Positions 51,901 through 59,981 of a stretch of 64,000 nt of DNA are shown here, piece after piece (position 1 is the stretch's first letter; every line of letters begins with the position of its first letter). The notes below the pieces were generated by a model. The model did no database searches. It had not been told where the DNA came from and was given only the letters and a program-made list of their open reading frames with translations. The translations under genes and the position numbers were made by a program. Source of the DNA: Streptomyces akebiae (lineage in GTDB: Bacteria; Actinomycetota; Actinomycetes; Streptomycetales; Streptomycetaceae); NCBI RefSeq assembly GCF_019599145.1, contig NZ_CP080647.1, forward strand, positions 2,728,001-2,792,000, written 5' to 3'.

Positions 51901-54900
51901 AGATCGAGGCGTCCGGCGGTATCGACGTCGGCCGGACCTTCGAGCGCTCCATGGGCCCGGACGCCTGGCGGGCCTCGGGCTGGGCGTCGGAGAACGAGAT
52001 CGCCTTCCCCGGCGGTATCGCCTCCGAGTTCATCCGGGGCGCGTACCGGATGGACGCCCAGCACAATCTGCTGGAGTGGATCCCCAACCCCAACTTCCGG
52101 GGCAGCGACCCCCTGCCCGAGCTGGCGGCGGATCTGCGGGTTCCCGGCGAGGGCACCTCGGGCCTCACCGGCGAAGGAACCCCGGGCCTCAGCGCGCTCG
52201 ACTTCCAGGGGCTCTCCCTCGACGACCAACTCCGGCTGCTGGACCAGCTCGACCTGGGCGGGGCGGGGACGTTCGACAACCTCGGTTCGCCGAACGGCCT
52301 CGGCTCGCCCAACGGCCTCGGCTCACCGAACGGCCTCGACTCGCTCAGCCGGGCCGACTCCCTGAACGACGTGGGCAGCCAACTGGACGAACTCGGCTAT
52401 CTCTCCGACGACTTCCGGTTCGACCGCTTCGACGCGCCCACTCCTCGAACGGACACCGTGGTGGTGGACCCGGCCGACCTCACGGGCGTGACCGGCTTCC
52501 GGGCGGAGTGGCAACGGACCCCGCTGGAGAACGGCGGATTCGGGCTCACCGACCGGACCGGTGACCTCCGGCTGGTGTTCGACGCCCGGGAGGTCCGGCA
52601 GTTCACCGACATCCGGCTTCCGGGAGGCGCGGGCTTCGTACGCTTCGACGCCGACGCCGGGCCGGCGTCGCTGCCCCGGATCGTCGGCCAGGACGGGGTG
52701 CCGTTTCGCAGCGGTGCGACCGTCGAACCGGTCAGGGGCGCGCTCGGCGTGGTGACCGGGGTGCGGGTGCAGTCGCTCGACGGCTCCTGGGTCGCCCGCT
52801 TCGACCTCGACGGTACGCGGCTGTCGGAGCAGCTGACCCTGTCCGGCCCCGCCGGCGGCCCGCTGACCGGGTCCCGGCTGAGCACGTCGTTCACCCAACT
52901 GCCGGGCGGGGCGCAGTCTGTGACGTACCGGCTGACGGTGCCGGGGCTGGGCGACGGCGCCTTCGCCGTCGTACGGCTCGACGGCGATCTGGCCCGGCGG
53001 CTGCCGGGCGGCTTCTCGGTCACCGACACGGCGACCGGAACGCGGTTCGTGTTCGACCGGGACGGACGGTTCGTGGATCTTCCCGTGGACGGGGCGCCGA
53101 CGACCAGGCTGGACACGTTCGGGACGACGGTGCCGGACACGACGGCGCGTCCGGTGACGGCCCTCGACGGTCTCGGCGGCAATCCCTCCGAGCGGATTCC
53201 GCCGGCGTCCCTCCCCGCGACCGGAGTCCTGGACGACGTGGCGGGCGATGTCGCAGGACCGCTCCCGACCGGCGAGCGCCTGTCTTTGGAGGACCTGGCT
53301 GTTCCGGCCCCGCCCCGTGTCGCTCCGCCTCCGCCCGCCCCGCCCCTCGTCGCTCCGCCACCGGTTCCCACGGCGCACATGCCCGGGGCGCCGGTGGCCG
53401 CCCGGGCCCCGCGAGCCGTGGCACCGGGATTCGACACGTCCTTCCCCTCCCCCTCCATCGGCAGCGAGAGCGAGCTCGGCGGGTTCGTCGTCGCACTCCC
53501 GGAGAGCGCGGACCGGACCTTCGCCTTCGTGTCGAAGGTCGACACCGACGAACCCCTGCTCATGGTCACCAAGGACATGGGCAAGGGCGCGTACGCCAAC
53601 CCCGCGGACCTCCCGATGGCACAGCGCGGCAACTGGCAGACGCACACCGTGGAGCTGATCACCTATCCCTCCCGTCTGGGCGATCAGGGGGCGATCGGCG
53701 CGCGCAACGGCGCGACCCAGTGGCTGCTCGACGTCTTCAAGGAGCGGCTCGGCATCCACAACCACCGGCCGCTGGAGTCGATGGTCAGCCCCGACGGGCT
53801 CTACCGGTTGCAGGTCACCAGCGACCGGCACGTCATCGCTGCGGGGACGGGCCTGGAACTCGAAGGCCTTCCCTCCGTCTCCATGCCGACCACCCAGCAA
53901 CAGGCCACGATCGGTATCAGAGCCGTGGACTTCGGCTCCCGCGCCACACACGAGCTGAGACTGCTGGCCGACCATGCCCACTGGTACAAGCCCGCCTTCC
54001 GCGACGACGACGCTCTGCGGACGGCGCTGGCCCGGGAGACGCTCGACGCGCCCGAGCAGGTGGAGAACGCGTACACCTATGTGAAGTCCGTCATCGACTT
54101 CACCTCCGACCTGGTCCGCAGGCACGGCACCCCCATGGAGGGCTGGGCCGGCGCACCGCCCTACCACGGTCTGACCCACCCGGCGGTGAAGAACGAGTGG
54201 TCCGTACTGCCCAGGACCAGACCGAGCCTGGTCCTCGACTCCTTGTCGCCCGGTGACCGCGCTCTGACACTGAGGCTCCTGCGCGAGGCCCCCGCCCTCG
54301 GTGACGAGTCGGTGTGGAAGGCCGCGAGGCAGTACATCCTGAACGGCAACGAGGTGGCCGGACGAGGCATCAACAACGCCACGGTCGGTGGAGAACGAGC
54401 CCTGCTGTTCGAGTTCCGCACCCTCCCGGACGAGCTGAAGGGCGCCGTACCTCACGAGAAGGCGCCTGTGTCCCTGGTCACCGACCCGTTGGCGGAGCTG
54501 GGCGGGAACCGGGCGGCCGGGGTCCGGCGGATCAACGACTTCGTGTCCGGGCCGGAGAACAGGGACGCCTTCGCGGACTGGTACCGCACGGAGTTCCCCA
54601 GGGATCCGGACGCCGGGCGAATCCATCAGAACAAGGGCACCGACGCGATCCTGAGGATGGCGGCGGCCCGTCACAAGGCCGAGTGGATCGGCCTGCGGCA
54701 CCCGCAGGTCTGGCAGGACATCACCGCCATGCCCGTGGCACCCGCCAGGCCGCCGGTTTCCGCCGTCCCCTCCGCCCCGCCGGCACCCCCGCACGTCGGC
54801 GCGGGGCCGCTGCAGGACGAGCTGAACCGGCCGCTGACCAACCTCGACGCGCCGCACACACCCGCGACCGACCTGCCCCGGACCCCACGGACACCGGGGA

Positions 54901-57900
54901 TCGACCTGCCGAGAATCACCGAGGGACCGGACGTCACCCTCCTCCGGACCACCCCCGCACAGGACGTCACCCTCCGCCACGCACCCGCCCCCGAGCTGAA
55001 CGTCTCCCCCCTGAGAGGGCAGTCGCTCGACTCCCCGCCCCCGCCCATGCCCTCGGTGCGCGAGGTTCCCCTGTCCGGGCTGGACGACGTGGCCGGGCTG
55101 CGGCTGCGCGTCACGGAGGTCCCGGCGACCGACGCCGCCCCGGCGTCGATCCGCGTCGAGGTGCTGGACTTCACCGCACAGGGCGGGCCGGCGCGGCTGC
55201 CGGATGCCTCGGTCACCGTGCGGGAGGGCGGCGGATTCACCGCCACCGACCCGCAGGGTGGCGTGCGCTGGCAGTTCGACGCCGCGGGGCGCCTGGAGCA
55301 CCGGGAACTGCCGCTGACCGGCACCGACTTCTCGCTGCGCTTCACCGACGACGCCCTCCGTCCGATCCGGGTGACCGGCCCGGACGGAGCCCCCGTCCCC
55401 GGCGCCGTCGTCACACCGGTACGGGACGCCTCCGGCACCCTGAGCGAGCTGACCGTGCGCGTGCCCATGCCCGGCCCCGACGGTCCCGCCGCGGTGTGGC
55501 GCTTCGAACCCGGTGGCCTGACGCACTCTCGGGAGCTGCCGCTCACGCTGCCGGGCCTGGACGGTCCGTCCGGTCTGGGGGTCAGGATGACAACCGCCCC
55601 CGGCTCGGGCGGCACCACGACCAGGGTGCTGGAGCTGACCGGTCCGCAGAACCTCACCGACTCCTTCCGGCTCGACCCCGTGGGCGGAACGCTCTCCGGA
55701 CGGCTGCCGCGAGGCTTCACGGTCACCGACTCGGTCACCGGCGCCCGCTTCCACTTCGACCACACCGGCCGCCTCGCCCTCCGCGACCTCCCCGACCAGG
55801 AGGGCTCCGGCTTCCTGCGCTTCACCGAGGCGGCCCCCGACACACCGCCGACCAGGCTCGACGACCTCGGCGACGGCATGGGAGACAGCGTCGGAGACGG
55901 CGGCCACCTGCCGCTCGCCCCCGAGAACGACGTCCTGGGCGCCATCGACATGGCGCGGATCTTCGATCTCACGCTCGGCGAGGCCTCCGGCCTCCGTGCG
56001 GCCCCGGGGGGCACCCCCGCCCACCTGTCCGACACCGCAGGAGCCCTCGACTTCCCGCACGGGGCGCTCGACTCGCTCGCCGCCCCGTCACCGGACCTGC
56101 CCCGCCTCCCAGGGCTTGCCGACGACATGACCGCCTCGCCCGACCCCCTCGGGCTCCGTCCCGAACTGCTCGACGACCGGCTACGCCTGGCCGACCAGGC
56201 TCACCGCACACTGCACCGGAACGCCGCCACCGCCCTCGACGACTTTCTCGGCCTCCCACCGGCGACCCGCGTCGACGGCCTGCCGTCCGTCGCCCAGGGC
56301 GCCGGCGGCCGTGTCGTCGGCGACTTCACCGTCACCCCGACACCGCACGGTGGGCCCGGCGGCAGCCACCACACCGTCCGCCACGACCCGTCGGACGTCA
56401 CGCTGGGCTTCGGCCCGGACCGTGAACTCCGCTACCAGGAGATGTTCCTCAGAGGCGGCCCGGGCGAACTGGACGGGCTGAAGATCGGTGTCACCGGCCG
56501 GGCGACGGACGGCGGACCCTGGACACCCGACTCGTTCGACTTCGTGGGCACCCGCACGGCGGACGGCTTCACCCTCGCCCCCAGCACCGACGTGCGCGGC
56601 GGACTCAGCCTCACCGACGCCGCCGGGACGACCAGGTGGCACTACGGCCCCGACGGCGTCGCCGCCCTGCGGGACGTGCGGCTGCCCGCCGACCGCGGCG
56701 TCCTCCGCTTCGACGTCGGCACCCCCGGCGGCGCGCCACAGGTGCTGGACCCGACGGGCCGTCGACTCGGCGGCGTACGGGTCGACCTGCTGGACGAGGG
56801 CCGGATCGCGCTGGTCCCCACCGGCAACGGCGCCCACGCCCTGGAACGGACGGTGTTCGACCCGGCGGGCACCCTGCTGGAGGAGACGGTCGCGGTGCGC
56901 GGCAAGGGCGGCGTCCCCACCGGGGACCTCTGGAAGATCGACCACGTCTCCGGCACGGCCGTCCGCACCGACGCCTCGGGCACCGCGTTCACCGGCCGCT
57001 TCGACACCGCGGCCGTGGAGCGGTCCGGCACCGGCCAGTTCAGGCTGACCGGTGCGGACCCGGGCAAGGTCACGCTGTTCGAACGCGAGACGCTGAGGAA
57101 CGGCAACGTCCTGCACCTGTCCCGGGACCGCTTCGGGCAGGCCCGCTGGACCGAGTTCGACGCCGCCGGTGACGTGTTCCGGCACGGCCGGCGCATCGGG
57201 GACGCCGACATGCGCACCTTCCACGACGTGCCCTCCGGTTCCTGGCGTCGGCTGCTGAACAACGCCGGTGACGTGCGGACGTACACCAAGGGCAGCGACG
57301 GCGGTCTGGTGCGGGCCGAGAAAGGCACCGGCGGCGAGTGGACATGGCAACGCTTCGCCAAGGACGGCACCGAGTCGCTGTCCGGCACCCGGCACTGGAA
57401 CCGGGACCACGTCGGCTTCCGGGACACCTTCCTCGACCCGGCGACCGGTGTGGAGTCGATCGCCCAACGCCGGGGCGCCACCTGGCCGTTCGGTGGTGTG
57501 CACGGCTCCCGCATGTACCAGGAGTTCTCGGTGGTGCCGGGGCACGCGCCCGCCGGCGGCCGCATCGACGTGGGCACGTACACCGGCCATGGCCTGGCGA
57601 ACGCCCAGATCAAAAGCCTGGAGACGCTGTCGGACGGCGGCAGCCTGCTGGTGAAACGCTTCTCGGAGATGCGTCCGCCCGCGTTCCTGTGGAAGAGCGC
57701 GGCGGGCCGCAGCCCGTTCGACGGCTTCTTCCGCGACCTGTTCGCCGGCGACTCGCTGCACCGGGTCAGCCACTGGACCCAGACCGCCGCCGACGGCACG
57801 AAGATCACCGGTGTCCGTCTCAACCCGACCGGAGCCAACTGGATCGACATCGACCAGTACGGCCGTATCGTGCGCGAGACCCGCAAGCTCGACAACGGCG

Positions 57901-59981
57901 ACATCGTCGAGATCGGCCGCAGCCCTGACGACCCCACCCGCTGGGCGCCTCTCCCGGAGTACCGCGAGGGCGGCTCGTACGAGCTGTCCTGGCGCGACAC
58001 CACCAGCGGCACCACCGGCACCCGGCACGTGGACGGCGACGGCCGCTGGCGGGACCTCTTCACCGACGGCGACGGCGTCGAGCGGGTCCGGATGCGCGGC
58101 GAGGGCCGGAACAGCCGCGAGTACCTGTTCGAGGCGCCCTCCACCCGCGACCTCTCGCTGAACGACAAGGCGGGCACCTGGGTCGACAGGAACTCCCTGC
58201 TGCACATCACCGGCCGCCGTGACCTGATCGACGGCCGGATCGTCGAGTCGTCCGGCAGCCCGTACCGCACCTCGTGGACCTGGCGGGAGTTCTCCGCGGA
58301 CGATCCGGCCACCGTGATCGCCGAGGGGGTCCGCAAGCAGAACCGCGGTTCGTTCTACTCGAAGACCTGGGACGACTCGTTCGTCGACCTGGACCGGCTC
58401 GGCAACACCGTGCGCGAGCGCAACGCCACCGACACCGGGAGTTCCTGGGTCGACGCCGTCCGGCAGCCCGACGGCACGTGGAAGTGGACGAAGACCGCGG
58501 CCGACGGCACGGTCCACTCCGAGGGCACGCGCGTGTACGAGGGCGTGGCGGGCGGCGGCCGCTGGCGGGACCTCGTCGATGGCCAGGTGGTCAGAGAGCG
58601 GGCGGCCGGGGGCCGGGTCCGCGAGTTCGACTACAAGATCCTCACCCCGGAGCCCCCGACGACCCCGCCGACCACCGGCTCACTGCGCGATCTGCTCGCG
58701 CACGCGGCCCGCCGGTTCGAGCCGCCGCGCACGGTCGAGGTGAACGCGCAGGTCTGGAAGGAGTACGACCTCGGGAAGGTGTTCCGCGAGCGGGTCGCCG
58801 TGGACGGCGTGCCCGGCCGGTTCCGCGAAGTCGACAAGCAGTGGGGGCAGTGGCGTGAGTTCCAGGACGGACGGCTGGTGGAGCAGCGCACCTTCACCGG
58901 GCGGATCTGGAAGACCGACGCCTTCGGCCGGCTGAGCACCTCCGGCCCGGCGTTCGTCCCCGAGTACCTGGCGGGGGCGCTGCCCCGCATGGGCGACGAG
59001 GTCGGGCTGGCGGGCGACACCGGCTGGCGGCTCATCGGCCGGGAGACCGACTTCCGGGGCCCGGAGATCGAGGCGCTGGGTCTGCTGCGCGAGGCCCAGG
59101 ACCCGTGGCACGGTGTCCTCACCGGGGTCAGGGACGGGGTCTCGGCCGAGATGCCGGTGTGGCAGCGCGAACTGCGCGGCGCGCTCACCTCGTTCACCAT
59201 CGGCTTCGTCACCGACTTCACCGCGAGTCTCGCCATCACCGCCGCCACCACCGGCGACGGCGGCGTCACCAGGCTCGACGTCTACAAGGCCCTGCTCAGT
59301 GGCTCGGTCGGCGGCACGTTCAGCAGCGGCCTCAACGTCCTCTACAACCGCACCGCCCTCGGCTACCTCAAGACCAGCATGGGCGCCCGTGACTGGGGCG
59401 GGCACCCGAAACAGTCGATGAATTCCAACACCGACGACTGGGCCACCGACTGGGCCGCGCAGGAGAAGCCGACCCGCTGGCGCAACGCCACCTACGCGAA
59501 CACCGTGGGCATCGCCACCGGCGCGCTCAGCGGCTTCGTCAGCAACGCGATCAGCGCGTCGGTCTTCGGCGTCAACGGCCACGAGGTCAAGGGCGCGGAC
59601 GCCCTGCTGGCCGGTCTGTGGGGCGCAGGGGCCTCCGCCTTCAGCGGTGTCACCACCGGTCTGGCGAAGAACGCCTTCCACCTCACCACCGGCGCCCGGG
59701 TCTTCCACAAGGGCGGCCTGCCCGAACTGGGCCTGAACTGGGGCGAGGCCGCGCTGACCAAGTACATCAACTGGCTGATCATCGAGGCGGACAAGAAGAA
59801 CGGGAACAACCTGCCCTCCCCCGGCCGATCGTTCCCGGCCGCGCCGAAGACCACCACGCCCACGACCACGACCACGACCACGACCCGCACCACCACGCCA
59901 CCACTGGCACCGGCGACGGCACCGCGGCAACCGGCCTCGGATCCGGCCGCCCCGCACGCCGACGGATTGGAGTTCCCGTGA
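48993..59981 (+). CDS. giant type VII secretion-associated polymorphic-toxin-like protein with internal ADP-ribosyltransferase domain
   Basis: 3662 aa. TTG 48993 is chosen because GGAGG lies 5 nt upstream; the frame is open to 48861. Residues ~1-165 form a T7SS-type helical head with GFEGRTADALR in place of W-x-G. Hydrophobic segments follow at ~175-215, and a Gly/Ala-rich membrane-active region to ~420. An ART domain spans ~905-1030: R915 (TLWRIG), S954-T-T (FVSTTTD) and E1000-N-E1002 (SENEIAFPGGI), the R-STT-ExE pattern of pertussis/pierisin-type toxins. Residues ~1480-1910 hold an unassigned domain (SESELGGF, HTVELITYP, ALLFEFRTL). Beta-repeats (GGFTVTD..TG.RF.FD..GR) recur to ~2570. WR/ER-rich repeats follow to ~3230, then a C-terminal hydrophobic part and Thr-rich tail. 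Its stop overlaps the next start (GTGA). Confidence 0.88.
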   Translation: MATSDEWSRVGFTGNPVTGDPGLLERVTKELRDLGDLAGRVSGGLDTLLTKAEDGGFEGRTADALRTYVKDELKTYMANINRSFEMAADATARYARALGDAQDRAENAADTVAALERVGGQPLADNDPEMTRARGEVDAERDAVQAEAKILEEALREAARLVSRPVKKPKKSFWKRFVSTFFKVLEIVALVITLIAAVIGGPLGLVAFGLGAVLFAKALFDYATGNGNALSLGLAFLGVLFPSTKGLTTLSGLFRLGSGGAKALGGALSASGRLLFRGGRALMSSPGRLLSLAGQGLVRLGGGLAGRAGGAFMALPRVLSKTPAMLGSALRFMGGFARGTFRQGWSALSRDFYQSTAFVTGNMATKLGVFTIMSLGRLTATALLPMRYSEIARFGYRGAARMGFIDRGLRFAPKGSGLLTRTGSLSGDLMDLRGGNLDRGGTLRPFDGPGSDRLAVPGTPEFNDTLDELADISVTPVTASRTPGFSSLPGPSPVRMPGRLDDLGVRLGALDDLDTVGLPVGTVPGGQGLGLLTPVSGRLRLLDPTTGRVGDDLLPPPTALDELRDLDALTGMERTPTGLLRPLDDLAGLSLDGRLGGLTESQVRRVLDGEIDLVRVTPDGVVLRIGKTDPIDVRVGLKDEVTIEVLGPADPRVPTWNATKGAEGLDDLGIRLDDLTRLLPDTGDGSRAARELLGLGPVRTDVAAPPATKPFTALTLRDIVTGGATGRLATERFRTWLSAQSAQLQLDTAGRRLSELDGLTGVPPLSRAQAELDLSAARLDLGRARIAFDRLGMNLDTVRRDVLVMTARVDGPAAVLPTGELRLLDDLGLPTGRWITMEPGQNVTWVLRTDSGIVPGVEVRMVDGTFTVTGPEGAVTRFGADGRPDRLAFAADRSVDIQAIAPAPVWRATDETLWRIGGKRPLDQIFREGFTVRDPLETNLDVMVRTGQPSAFVSTTTDRNLVWDGVYKFEIEASGGIDVGRTFERSMGPDAWRASGWASENEIAFPGGIASEFIRGAYRMDAQHNLLEWIPNPNFRGSDPLPELAADLRVPGEGTSGLTGEGTPGLSALDFQGLSLDDQLRLLDQLDLGGAGTFDNLGSPNGLGSPNGLGSPNGLDSLSRADSLNDVGSQLDELGYLSDDFRFDRFDAPTPRTDTVVVDPADLTGVTGFRAEWQRTPLENGGFGLTDRTGDLRLVFDAREVRQFTDIRLPGGAGFVRFDADAGPASLPRIVGQDGVPFRSGATVEPVRGALGVVTGVRVQSLDGSWVARFDLDGTRLSEQLTLSGPAGGPLTGSRLSTSFTQLPGGAQSVTYRLTVPGLGDGAFAVVRLDGDLARRLPGGFSVTDTATGTRFVFDRDGRFVDLPVDGAPTTRLDTFGTTVPDTTARPVTALDGLGGNPSERIPPASLPATGVLDDVAGDVAGPLPTGERLSLEDLAVPAPPRVAPPPPAPPLVAPPPVPTAHMPGAPVAARAPRAVAPGFDTSFPSPSIGSESELGGFVVALPESADRTFAFVSKVDTDEPLLMVTKDMGKGAYANPADLPMAQRGNWQTHTVELITYPSRLGDQGAIGARNGATQWLLDVFKERLGIHNHRPLESMVSPDGLYRLQVTSDRHVIAAGTGLELEGLPSVSMPTTQQQATIGIRAVDFGSRATHELRLLADHAHWYKPAFRDDDALRTALARETLDAPEQVENAYTYVKSVIDFTSDLVRRHGTPMEGWAGAPPYHGLTHPAVKNEWSVLPRTRPSLVLDSLSPGDRALTLRLLREAPALGDESVWKAARQYILNGNEVAGRGINNATVGGERALLFEFRTLPDELKGAVPHEKAPVSLVTDPLAELGGNRAAGVRRINDFVSGPENRDAFADWYRTEFPRDPDAGRIHQNKGTDAILRMAAARHKAEWIGLRHPQVWQDITAMPVAPARPPVSAVPSAPPAPPHVGAGPLQDELNRPLTNLDAPHTPATDLPRTPRTPGIDLPRITEGPDVTLLRTTPAQDVTLRHAPAPELNVSPLRGQSLDSPPPPMPSVREVPLSGLDDVAGLRLRVTEVPATDAAPASIRVEVLDFTAQGGPARLPDASVTVREGGGFTATDPQGGVRWQFDAAGRLEHRELPLTGTDFSLRFTDDALRPIRVTGPDGAPVPGAVVTPVRDASGTLSELTVRVPMPGPDGPAAVWRFEPGGLTHSRELPLTLPGLDGPSGLGVRMTTAPGSGGTTTRVLELTGPQNLTDSFRLDPVGGTLSGRLPRGFTVTDSVTGARFHFDHTGRLALRDLPDQEGSGFLRFTEAAPDTPPTRLDDLGDGMGDSVGDGGHLPLAPENDVLGAIDMARIFDLTLGEASGLRAAPGGTPAHLSDTAGALDFPHGALDSLAAPSPDLPRLPGLADDMTASPDPLGLRPELLDDRLRLADQAHRTLHRNAATALDDFLGLPPATRVDGLPSVAQGAGGRVVGDFTVTPTPHGGPGGSHHTVRHDPSDVTLGFGPDRELRYQEMFLRGGPGELDGLKIGVTGRATDGGPWTPDSFDFVGTRTADGFTLAPSTDVRGGLSLTDAAGTTRWHYGPDGVAALRDVRLPADRGVLRFDVGTPGGAPQVLDPTGRRLGGVRVDLLDEGRIALVPTGNGAHALERTVFDPAGTLLEETVAVRGKGGVPTGDLWKIDHVSGTAVRTDASGTAFTGRFDTAAVERSGTGQFRLTGADPGKVTLFERETLRNGNVLHLSRDRFGQARWTEFDAAGDVFRHGRRIGDADMRTFHDVPSGSWRRLLNNAGDVRTYTKGSDGGLVRAEKGTGGEWTWQRFAKDGTESLSGTRHWNRDHVGFRDTFLDPATGVESIAQRRGATWPFGGVHGSRMYQEFSVVPGHAPAGGRIDVGTYTGHGLANAQIKSLETLSDGGSLLVKRFSEMRPPAFLWKSAAGRSPFDGFFRDLFAGDSLHRVSHWTQTAADGTKITGVRLNPTGANWIDIDQYGRIVRETRKLDNGDIVEIGRSPDDPTRWAPLPEYREGGSYELSWRDTTSGTTGTRHVDGDGRWRDLFTDGDGVERVRMRGEGRNSREYLFEAPSTRDLSLNDKAGTWVDRNSLLHITGRRDLIDGRIVESSGSPYRTSWTWREFSADDPATVIAEGVRKQNRGSFYSKTWDDSFVDLDRLGNTVRERNATDTGSSWVDAVRQPDGTWKWTKTAADGTVHSEGTRVYEGVAGGGRWRDLVDGQVVRERAAGGRVREFDYKILTPEPPTTPPTTGSLRDLLAHAARRFEPPRTVEVNAQVWKEYDLGKVFRERVAVDGVPGRFREVDKQWGQWREFQDGRLVEQRTFTGRIWKTDAFGRLSTSGPAFVPEYLAGALPRMGDEVGLAGDTGWRLIGRETDFRGPEIEALGLLREAQDPWHGVLTGVRDGVSAEMPVWQRELRGALTSFTIGFVTDFTASLAITAATTGDGGVTRLDVYKALLSGSVGGTFSSGLNVLYNRTALGYLKTSMGARDWGGHPKQSMNSNTDDWATDWAAQEKPTRWRNATYANTVGIATGALSGFVSNAISASVFGVNGHEVKGADALLAGLWGAGASAFSGVTTGLAKNAFHLTTGARVFHKGGLPELGLNWGEAALTKYINWLIIEADKKNGNNLPSPGRSFPAAPKTTTPTTTTTTTTRTTTPPLAPATAPRQPASDPAAPHADGLEFP
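52284..52337 (+). repeat. three 18-bp coding repeats (GSPNGL) in the giant protein
   Basis: Units 52284-52301, 52302-52319 and 52320-52337 encode GSPNGL three times, directly after the ADP-ribosyltransferase domain. They probably form a flexible linker; the unit number may vary between strains. Confidence 0.9.
59861..59886 (+). repeat. ACGACC hexanucleotide repeat encoding a Thr-rich tail
   Basis: About four CACGAC-type hexamers in the 3' end of the giant gene, encoding a run of threonines within a Thr/Pro tail. It is low complexity and possibly slippage-prone. Confidence 0.8.
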
